Assembly (NCBI GenBank): GCA_050693155.1
Contig: JBOGWA010000018.1
Span: 1-20,230, forward strand
Length of the DNA stretch: 20,230 nucleotides
Source of the DNA: JBOGWA01 sp050693155
GTDB taxonomy: Bacteria; Actinomycetota; UBA4738; CALAEC01
Direction: 5' to 3'
This document shows, one piece after another, positions 15,171 through 20,230 of this stretch. The notes under the pieces were generated by a model, which saw nothing but the letters and a program-made list of their open reading frames with translations, was not told where the DNA came from and ran no database searches. Each line of letters opens with the position of its first letter. Within the stretch, counting starts at the first letter, position 1. Made by a program: the position numbers and the translations under genes.

Positions 15171-15200
15171 TTGACAAGCCGATCAGATGCTTGGTATACT
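15171..15200 (+). promoter_or_regulatory. Strong housekeeping-type promoter of the small lipid-body-like gene
   Basis: TTGACA (15171-15176), an 18-nt spacer and TATACT (15195-15200) form a near-consensus sigma70/SigA promoter, the best in the window. The predicted start is near 15207, giving a leader of about 22 nt with a consensus ribosome binding site. High expression is expected when it is not repressed. Confidence 0.8.
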
Positions 15201-15205
15201 AAGCA
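15188..15205. promoter_or_regulatory. Operator O2, palindrome over the -10 box
   Basis: TGCTTGGTATACTAAGCA is an imperfect palindrome identical at 16 of 18 positions to the core of O1 (14723-14740). It covers the TATACT -10 hexamer, a classical repressor position. The shared sequence argues that the XRE protein encoded just upstream binds both. Confidence 0.75.
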
Positions 15206-15213
15206 CACCTCGG

Positions 15214-15221
15214 AAAGGAGG
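15214..15221 (+). promoter_or_regulatory. Strong ribosome binding site of the small lipid-body-like gene
   Basis: AAAGGAGG lies 7 nt before ATG 15229. It selects this start over an upstream in-frame ATG at 15187, which lies before the predicted transcription start. Confidence 0.75.
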
Positions 15222-15228
15222 CAAGGAA

Positions 15229-15555
15229 ATGGGTGCATACACAGATGTGGTTTCCAAGGCCGGCGACAGGGTGATCGACACCGTGAAGCAGGCTGAGGAC
15301 CTCACGGTCAACGCTGTATCGGGCGTGACCGAGCGCATCGGCGACTTGCTGCCGACGCTTCCTTCGATCCCGTTCGCGGACCAGCTGCCGCGTCCGGAGG
15401 AGCTGGTCAAGATCTCCTTCGGCTTCGCGCAGCGGATCGTGGAGACGCAGAAGGACTACGCGCTTTCGCTCGTGAAGGCGTTCGAGCCGATCACGAAGAA
15501 GCTGCTTGGTCCTGCGAAGCGGCAGTCCGCGTCGAAGACCACGGAGTCGGCCTAA
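15229..15555 (+). CDS. Small phasin/HBHA/MLDS-like protein, probable lipid-body surface protein
   Basis: This 108-aa protein has no signal peptide. Residues 1-40 form a predicted amphipathic helix (DVVSKAGDRVIDTVKQAEDL...). A proline-rich hinge LPTLPSIPFADQLPRPEEL occupies 41-59, and a second amphipathic helix lies at about 58-92 (KISFGFAQRIVETQKDYALS...FEPITKKLL). A Lys/Ser-rich tail LGPAKRQSASKTTESA ends it, shorter than the Lys-rich tail of HBHA. Phasins and Rhodococcus MLDS-type proteins coat storage inclusions with such helices. Placement between an XRE regulator and a terminator, beside WS/DGAT, supports a triacylglycerol/wax droplet coat role. The strong promoter, strong ribosome binding site and strong terminator suggest an abundant product. 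The function is inferred from architecture and neighbours, not from a recognised catalytic motif. Confidence 0.75.
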   Translation: MGAYTDVVSKAGDRVIDTVKQAEDLTVNAVSGVTERIGDLLPTLPSIPFADQLPRPEELVKISFGFAQRIVETQKDYALSLVKAFEPITKKLLGPAKRQSASKTTESA

Positions 15556-15574
15556 CCGCCGTCCAAGGTCTCTC

Positions 15575-15613
15575 CGAAACCCCCGGCCCCTTCCGGCCGG
15601 GGGTTTCGCTTTA
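15575..15613 (+). terminator. Strong hairpin terminator after the small lipid-body-like gene
   Basis: A perfect 14-bp stem (CGAAACCCCCGGCC, 15575-15588, paired with 15595-15608) encloses a 6-nt loop CCTTCC and is followed by CTTTA. The T tract is poor, but the stem is very stable. It isolates the regulator/small-protein unit from the downstream propeller gene. Confidence 0.8.
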
Positions 15614-15617
15614 TCGT
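15612..15617 (+). promoter_or_regulatory. -10-like box, leaderless-type start of the Asp-box protein
   Basis: TATCGT ends 6 nt before GTG 15624 and lies immediately after the terminator stem. No Shine-Dalgarno is present. Confidence 0.4.
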
Positions 15618-15623
15618 GGAATC

Positions 15624-16538
15624 GTGAGCGAACTCTGGGCCGCGACTGTGAACGGCCTCCACCGCATCGGAAGCGAGAGGGCCCACGTGCTCGAGGGTCG
15701 CGACGTTGCGGGCTTCGTGACACGCGGGGGCGGCCGGGCGGAACGTGAGCGATGGGCAATCGTCGATGGGCGGCCCCTCCGCCAATCGCGGGTGAGTGGG
15801 GATTGGGAAGAGGGAACCACGCTTCCCTTCCCCGATTTCACGGCGCGGTGTCTCTATGCCGATCCCGGGGCGGAGCGAGGCGACCTCGTGGTCGGGACCT
15901 CGGAGGCCCGCTTGTTCCTGGAGGCCGAATACCAATTTCTGAGCCTGGAGCTCGAGAGGGCGCCCGGAAACGGGGATTGGTACACGCCGTGGGGGGGTCC
16001 GCCGGACGTGCGGTCGATCTCTCGCGACGCGGATCTGACGGACTACGTCAACGTCCACGTCGGCGGCATCTTGCGAGCTCGCCCAGGAGGGAACTGGGAG
16101 CCCACGATCGATATCAACGCCGATGTCCATCAGGTGCTCGCTCACGACGGTCTCGTTCTCGCAGCCTGCGCTCGGGGGCTGGCCGTGAGTCGGGATGCCG
16201 GCGATTCTTGGGAATTCCTCACCGAAGGGCTTCACGCGCCCTACTGTCGAGCCGTGGCGGTTTCGGGAGATCAAATCCTCCTCTCGGCATCGACAGGCCA
16301 CGACTCGAAGCAGGCGGCGCTCTACCGAATGACCATCGGCGGTGAATCATTCGAGCGATGCCGGGGCCTTCCCGAGTGGTTCGACGCGAACCTCGACACG
16401 TTCTGGCTCGCCGCGGATGGCGCCGCGGCCGCGCTCGCGACTCCAGATGGCACGGTCTTCGTCTCCGATGACGAGGGAGGATCCTGGTCGCCGGCCGCCG
16501 AGGGCCTCCCCGGCATCCGCGCCGTCGCCTTCCTCTAG
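15624..16538 (+). CDS. Asp-box (BNR/sialidase-like) beta-propeller protein, cytoplasmic
   Basis: This 304-aa protein lacks a signal peptide or membrane segment. Two clear Asp-boxes of the S-x-D-x-G-x-(S/T)-W type occur near the C-terminal half: SRDAGDSWEFLTEGL and SDDEGGSWSPAAEGLPG. The N-terminus ELWAATVNGLHRIGSERA reads as a first propeller strand. Asp-boxes are structural turns in sialidases, VPS10 and photosystem II assembly factor Ycf48-like propellers. Sialidase catalytic residues (Arg triad, Tyr/Glu) are not evident, so no hydrolase activity is claimed. The GTG start has a TATCGT box 6 nt upstream. It stands alone between the lipid-body unit and an aminotransferase gene. Function unknown. 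Confidence 0.8.
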   Translation: MSELWAATVNGLHRIGSERAHVLEGRDVAGFVTRGGGRAERERWAIVDGRPLRQSRVSGDWEEGTTLPFPDFTARCLYADPGAERGDLVVGTSEARLFLEAEYQFLSLELERAPGNGDWYTPWGGPPDVRSISRDADLTDYVNVHVGGILRARPGGNWEPTIDINADVHQVLAHDGLVLAACARGLAVSRDAGDSWEFLTEGLHAPYCRAVAVSGDQILLSASTGHDSKQAALYRMTIGGESFERCRGLPEWFDANLDTFWLAADGAAAALATPDGTVFVSDDEGGSWSPAAEGLPGIRAVAFL

Positions 16539-16572
16539 ACCGGATCCGGCCGGAGTCCTGAGGGTTGCGTGC

Positions 16573-16578
16573 TAACGT
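16573..16578 (+). promoter_or_regulatory. -10-like box, leaderless-type start of the aminotransferase
   Basis: TAACGT lies 7 nt before ATG 16586 with no Shine-Dalgarno between. It supports this start over the in-frame ORF extension to 16565. Confidence 0.4.
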
Positions 16579-16585
16579 GCCCGCC

Positions 16586-17743
16586 ATGGAGACCGAGCGA
16601 CCCGAAATTCTGATGACGCCGGGGCCGGTGCCGGTCCCTCCCCAGGTTCTGCTGGCCCAGGGAAGCCCGCTTGTCTATCACCGGGGACCGGGCTACGGGG
16701 CGCTGCTCAGAGAAGTGACCGAGGGCCTCCAGCGAATGCTTCGGACGCAATCCGATGTGCTCATCTTCACCGCCTCGGGAACCGGCGCGATGGAGTCCGC
16801 GGTCACGAACCTGTTCTCACCGGGCGACCGAGTCGTCGTGGTTGTTGCGGGCTACTTTGGCGAGCGGTTCGCGAAGATCGCCGAGGCGTTCGGGCTCGAC
16901 GTTCGCCGAGTCGAGTACGAGTGGGGGAGCGCGGCGAAAACGGAGGACGTCGAGGCGGCGCTCGCCGAAGCGCCGACGAAGGGCGTGCTCGTGCAGCACA
17001 GCGAGACGTCGACAGGCGTCGTCATTGACGTGGAGGCGATCGCGCGAGCCGCGGAGCAGGCGGGCGCGCTCGTCGTCGTCGATGTGATCTCGAGCCTGGG
17101 CGCGATGCCTTATGAAGGCGACGGCTGGGGGATCGACGTGGCGGTCGGCGGATCGCAGAAAGCGCTCTCCGCTTCGCCGGGGCTCTCGTTCGTCTCGGTC
17201 TCGGAGGCTGCGTGGGCGGCCACACGCGAGGCGTCGAGCCCCCGTTTCTATTTCGATTGGGCCGCGTACCAGAAGTCCTACGACCTGTCCGATCCGGAGA
17301 ATCCATATACGCCGGCGATCAGCCTGATGCTCGGCCTGCGAGAGGCGCTCCGGATCTTCGACGCCGAAGGGCATGACGCCGTGCTCGTCAGGCACCGGAT
17401 GCTCTCCGAGGCGACGAAGGAAGGCGTGCGGGCCCTGGGCCTGGATCTGTTCGGCGAGAATCCGGAGCGTGCCTGGGCCGTGACGGCGGTGCGAATCCCG
17501 GAGGGGATCGACGGCGAGGGGCTCGTTGCCAAAGTGAGGAGCGATCACGGGATCATCCTTGCGGGCGGTCAGGGTCCGCTGAAGGGACAGATCCTTCGGA
17601 TAGGCCACCTGGGCTACTACGACCGGTTCGACATCGTTCGAGCGCTGGCTGCGCTTGAGATGACGCTCGAAGCGCTGGGGTACCCGATCAAGCGCGGGGC
17701 CGCAGTCGCGGCGGCCGAGGAAGTCTTCGCCTCCGCGAGCTAA
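16586..17743 (+). CDS. Alanine/serine-glyoxylate-type aminotransferase (class V)
   Basis: This 385-aa fold-type I PLP enzyme matches the alanine-glyoxylate / serine-pyruvate aminotransferase group: MTPGPVPVPPQVL (10-22), the phosphate-cup loop ASGTGAMESAV (63-73), HSETSTG (138-144), Asp166 in VVDVISSLG (pyridine nitrogen) and Lys192 in GGSQKALSASPG (Schiff base). The C-terminus has the expected small domain with RIGHLGYYDRFD. The reaction is transfer of an amino group between alanine or serine and glyoxylate or pyruvate; exact specificity cannot be read from sequence. It lies near serA, and in several bacteria and archaea related enzymes accompany SerA, so a role in serine/glycine metabolism is plausible. 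The starts are separated by a GYD gene on the opposite strand, so the two are not one operon. Confidence 0.9.
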   Translation: METERPEILMTPGPVPVPPQVLLAQGSPLVYHRGPGYGALLREVTEGLQRMLRTQSDVLIFTASGTGAMESAVTNLFSPGDRVVVVVAGYFGERFAKIAEAFGLDVRRVEYEWGSAAKTEDVEAALAEAPTKGVLVQHSETSTGVVIDVEAIARAAEQAGALVVVDVISSLGAMPYEGDGWGIDVAVGGSQKALSASPGLSFVSVSEAAWAATREASSPRFYFDWAAYQKSYDLSDPENPYTPAISLMLGLREALRIFDAEGHDAVLVRHRMLSEATKEGVRALGLDLFGENPERAWAVTAVRIPEGIDGEGLVAKVRSDHGIILAGGQGPLKGQILRIGHLGYYDRFDIVRALAALEMTLEALGYPIKRGAAVAAAEEVFASAS

Positions 17744-17770
17744 CGGCCCGCGCGCACTGCCTGGTCGGCG

Positions 17771-18052
17771 CTAGATGAGCTTGCGCGCCTCCTCCATCGT
17801 GAATGCGCGAAGCGTCTCGGTGATCGCATTCCCGCGTCCTGCGATGACCATGAGGAGCTTGGCGGCGGTCTCGTCGTCTGGCGCTTCGACGATCGCCACT
17901 TGATCGAACCGGCCCATGGTGAGCCAGTTGCCGATCGACTTGGCTCCGGCTGCCTCGAGCCGCTTCTCCACCTCGCCGACTCGGTCCGGCAGGCTATCGA
18001 CCTTCGAGCGACCCTGATCCGTCCATTTGATCAGGGAGATGTAGACGCCCAT
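17771..18052 (-). CDS. GYD-domain protein
   Basis: This 93-aa protein fits the GYD family of small ferredoxin-fold (dimeric alpha-beta barrel-like) proteins. It begins MGVYISLIKWTDQGRSKV, has VGEVEKRLEAAGAKSIG (26-42), LTMGRFDQVAIVEAPDDETAAKLLMVIAGRGN (44-75), and ends ITETLRAFTMEEARKLI. The usual G-x-YD is here G-R-FD (47-50). Function in the family is unknown. ATG 18052 has AAGGAGG 6 nt upstream. It is convergent with the aminotransferase gene (27-nt gap) and divergent from serA. No terminator is obvious in the gap. Confidence 0.85.
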   Translation of the reverse strand: MGVYISLIKWTDQGRSKVDSLPDRVGEVEKRLEAAGAKSIGNWLTMGRFDQVAIVEAPDDETAAKLLMVIAGRGNAITETLRAFTMEEARKLI

Positions 18053-18058
18053 ACGGGG

Positions 18059-18065
18059 CCTCCTT
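18059..18065 (-). promoter_or_regulatory. Ribosome binding site of the GYD gene
   Basis: On the minus strand AAGGAGG lies 6 nt before ATG 18052, confirming that start. Confidence 0.65.
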
Positions 18066-18216
18066 CCCTTTCCGGGTTAGCGTCTATCTGACCGCATTTG
18101 TCACTCTCCGGGCAAGTCGCGGAGGGGGTCCGGGGGAGTAGCTCGCCAGGGGGGGTCCAACCGAGTGACAGAAGGCGAGCGAATCCCCCAGTCGGATTGG
18201 GGTCCGGGGCCCCTCG

Positions 18217-18222
18217 TATACT
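18217..18222 (+). promoter_or_regulatory. -10 box of serA
   Basis: TATACT lies 8 nt before ATG 18231. No Shine-Dalgarno is present, so the transcript is leaderless or has 1-2 leader bases. It argues against the 22-residue upstream extension starting at 18165. The 178-nt gap to the GYD gene also holds three GGGGTCC heptamers. Confidence 0.5.
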
Positions 18223-18230
18223 CGCCCGCG

Positions 18231-19805
18231 ATGAGGATTCTGGTAACCGAGCCGTTGTCGGAGGCCGGCCTCGAGGTCCTTCGGCGGGACTTCGAAGTTG
18301 ACGAGAGACCCGAGCTGGCCGGGGCGGGGCTCACAGATGCGATCGCTCCGTACGACGCGCTCGTGGTTCGCTCGCAGACCAGAGTTGACGCCGAAGTCAT
18401 CGGGGCGGCTGACAACATGAAGGTGATCGCGCGCGCGGGGATCGGGCTCGACAACGTCGACGTCGAGGCTGCGACGAGGCGCGGGATCATGGTGATGAAC
18501 GCGCCGCAGTCGAACGTGATCTCCGCTGCGGAGCACACGATGGCGCTCATGCTCGCGCTCGCCCGAAACATTCCTCGTGCGCACGAGGCGCTCACCGCCG
18601 GACAGTGGGACCGCGAGCGGTTCCAGGGAGCCGAGCTCCACGGGAAGGCGCTCGGGATCATCGGGCTGGGGCGCGTCGGTACGATGGTGGCCCAGCGGGC
18701 GCTTGCGTTCGGCATGCGGCTGGTGGCCTACGACCCCTACGTGCCCTCCGACCGGGCCAGGCAGATGGGGGTGGAGCTTGCTCCCGACCTCGGAGCGCTC
18801 CTCGTCGAGGCGGACTTCATCACGATCCACCTTCCGCGGACTCCGGAAACCGAGGGGCTCATCGGCGAACGCGAGCTGGGGCTCGTAAAGGAGGGCGCCC
18901 GGTTGATCAACACGGCTCGCGGCGGGATTGTGGACGAAGAGGCACTCGCAAAGGCCTTGAAGAACGGACGACTTGCGGGGGCGGCTCTCGATGTCTTCGA
19001 GAACGAGCCGGTCACCGACCATGCGCTCTTCGGCCTCGAACACGTCGTCGTCACCCCGCACCTCGGTGCGGCCACGCAGGAGGCGCAGGAGAAGGCCGGC
19101 GTTGCGGTCGCCGAAATGGTGGGTTTAGCGCTTCGCGGGGAGTTCGTCCCCTACGCCGTGAACGTCGCGGCCGGGGAGGTTCCCGAGCAGGTCCGGCCGT
19201 TCCTGCCACTCGCCGAGCGGCTCGGCGCGATCCTGACCGGTCTCGCCGAGGCCCCCATCCAGTCGGTCGAGACCGAGTACCTCGGGCGGGTGTCCGAGTT
19301 CGAGACCGAGGTGCTCACCCTGGCGGCCCTCAAGGGCATGCTCTCGGCGGTCGTCCACGAACCGGTGTCCTACGTCAACGCGCCGCTCCTCGCGCGCGAG
19401 CGAGGCATCGGGGTCTCGGAACGGCGCTCGACGGTCTCGCGCGACTACGTGAACCTCCTCGTGTTCCGCGCCGAGACGGAAGCGGGGGAGGTGACGGTCG
19501 GCGGAACCCTCGTCGGGAAGCGAAACGCGGAGCGGCTTGTCCGCGTCTACGACTTCGACATCGACATGGCCCCGGCGGAGCACATGGCCTTCTTCCTCTA
19601 TGAGGACCGGCCGGGCGTGATCGGCAAAGTCGGCTCGCTCCTCGGTGAAAGCGGGATCAATATCGCGAGCATGGAGGTCGGCCGAAAGGAGGCCGGTGGG
19701 CTCGCGCTCATGGGCCTTACGGTCGACAGCCCGATTCCGCAGGACGTGCTCGAGCGCATCGTCGGGGCGGTCGGGATGAAGCGCGCCCGCTCGATCGCTC
19801 TCTAG
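18231..19805 (+). CDS. serA: D-3-phosphoglycerate dehydrogenase, long form with ASB and ACT domains
   Basis: This 524-aa protein catalyses the first step of the phosphorylated serine pathway, oxidising 3-phosphoglycerate to 3-phosphohydroxypyruvate with NAD+. The nucleotide fold has GIIGLGRVG (142-150), with Asp168 (AYDPY) selecting NAD. Catalytic residues are Arg230 (NTARGGIVDEEAL), Glu259 (DVFENEP) and His277 (TPHLGAAT). The middle region (about 310-445) is the allosteric substrate-binding insertion of type I enzymes. The end (about 450-524), FFLYEDRPGVIGKVGSLLGESGINIASMEV, is an ACT domain, so serine feedback is expected. Length matches actinobacterial SerA. Its stop overlaps the convergent TetR gene by 4 nt. 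Confidence 0.96.
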   Translation: MRILVTEPLSEAGLEVLRRDFEVDERPELAGAGLTDAIAPYDALVVRSQTRVDAEVIGAADNMKVIARAGIGLDNVDVEAATRRGIMVMNAPQSNVISAAEHTMALMLALARNIPRAHEALTAGQWDRERFQGAELHGKALGIIGLGRVGTMVAQRALAFGMRLVAYDPYVPSDRARQMGVELAPDLGALLVEADFITIHLPRTPETEGLIGERELGLVKEGARLINTARGGIVDEEALAKALKNGRLAGAALDVFENEPVTDHALFGLEHVVVTPHLGAATQEAQEKAGVAVAEMVGLALRGEFVPYAVNVAAGEVPEQVRPFLPLAERLGAILTGLAEAPIQSVETEYLGRVSEFETEVLTLAALKGMLSAVVHEPVSYVNAPLLARERGIGVSERRSTVSRDYVNLLVFRAETEAGEVTVGGTLVGKRNAERLVRVYDFDIDMAPAEHMAFFLYEDRPGVIGKVGSLLGESGINIASMEVGRKEAGGLALMGLTVDSPIPQDVLERIVGAVGMKRARSIAL

Positions 19806-20230
19806 GACGAACCGAGCGCAGCGGGCCGGCCGCGGCGAGAAGTGGTTGGGGTCGCCCGGCGCGGTCGAGACCGGCGTCCCGGCCGAAACGGCGTCGGGTG
19901 CCGCGGCAGCCCGTCGAATCCGCGCCAGGTGAGCGCGAGCAGATAATCGACGAGCGCCTCGCGTTTTACGGGGCGGGAGCTGAGCCACCACTCGGCGACT
20001 GCCTGCGCCATGCCCAGGAGCGCTCGCGCGTAGACGGGTGCACCTGCGGGATCGAGCCCGGCCGCGCGAAGTAAGTCACCTACGGTTCGGGCGACGCCGT
20101 CTGCCAGCGTGTCCCAGGCGCTGCCCAGACGAGCCCGAGTGTCTGGGTCCATGCGCGCGCGGGCATCACTGAGCATTCGAAAGCCGTCCTCGCGCTCGTC
20201 GGCGAACTCGAAGTACGCCTGGAGGCTCTG
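19802..20230 (-). CDS. TetR-family-like regulator, C-terminal part (cut by window edge)
   Basis: The minus-strand frame is open from the right edge to the TAG at 19802-19804 and gives 142 residues. They begin QSLQAYFEFADEREDGFRML and continue with helices (DTRARLGSAWDTLADGVARTVGDLLRAAGL, ARALLGMAQAVAEWWLSSRP) ending ALVDYLLALTWRGFDGLP, then a basic Arg/Pro-rich tail. The all-helical layout with AYFEF and WWL-x(n)-R-xx-LVDYL-x-ALTWRGF is the ligand-binding half of TetR-type regulators. The HTH half lies outside the window, so the assignment is tentative. The internal ATG at 20176 is not the true start because coding sequence clearly continues upstream. Target and ligand are unknown. Confidence 0.75.
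   Translation of the reverse strand, partial: QSLQAYFEFADEREDGFRMLSDARARMDPDTRARLGSAWDTLADGVARTVGDLLRAAGLDPAGAPVYARALLGMAQAVAEWWLSSRPVKREALVDYLLALTWRGFDGLPRHPTPFRPGRRSRPRRATPTTSRRGRPAALGSS

Noticed and set aside
14642..15238. N-terminal extension of the WS/DGAT frame to 662 residues
   Set aside because: The family N-terminus begins exactly at ATG 14641 with a ribosome binding site; the rest is antisense to two real genes.
18099..18170. 8-bp inverted repeat TGTCACTC ... GAGTGACA around the serA upstream region
   Set aside because: The arms are 56 nt apart and an 8-bp match in a region of this size is reasonably likely by chance.

Overview
The window is high-GC DNA packed with short-spaced genes. 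GTG and TTG starts, many TAnnnT boxes 6-9 nt before start codons (leaderless-type promoters), a GatCAB amidotransferase, a tal-pgi-type glucose-6-phosphate isomerase, a WS/DGAT acyltransferase and actinobacterial-style lipid-body genes all point to an actinobacterium (Actinomycetota). The flavour is that of an uncultured soil or aquatic lineage rather than Streptomyces or Mycobacterium. No RNA gene, insertion sequence, prophage or CRISPR array is visible, and no gene-free stretch exceeds 300 bases.

Layout. 1-153 (-): start of a small membrane protein cut by the left edge. 309-710 (+): cupin. 673-1704 (-): alpha/beta hydrolase, divergent from 1795-6582 (+), a tight operon gatC-gatA-gatB-pgi. 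6643-7794 (+): secreted LVIVD-type beta-propeller. 7830-8672 (-): short-chain dehydrogenase. 8719-13241 (+): four-gene operon of a glutaryl-CoA-dehydrogenase-like flavoprotein, a second secreted LVIVD propeller, a class V PLP enzyme and an alpha/beta hydrolase; the first three genes overlap by 4 nt each.

13250-14641 (-): WS/DGAT wax ester/triacylglycerol synthase, divergent from 14759-15160 (+), a small XRE regulator, followed by 15229-15555 (+), a 108-aa phasin/HBHA/MLDS-like putative lipid-droplet protein with a strong promoter and a strong hairpin terminator. Near-identical 18-bp palindromes lie in the WS/DGAT-XRE intergenic region and on the -10 box of the small-protein promoter. They suggest one regulator controlling its own gene, a storage-lipid synthase and a lipid-body coat protein. 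This is the most interesting system in the window.

15624-16538 (+): Asp-box (BNR-like) propeller. 16586-17743 (+): alanine/serine-glyoxylate-type aminotransferase. 17771-18052 (-): GYD-domain protein. 18231-19805 (+): long-form phosphoglycerate dehydrogenase serA. 19802-20230 (-): C-terminal part of a TetR-type regulator cut by the right edge.

The genes therefore cover translation fidelity (GatCAB), central carbon (Pgi), serine metabolism (SerA, aminotransferase), acyl-CoA and storage-lipid metabolism, and two members of an uncharacterised secreted propeller family with conserved His and Cys positions.
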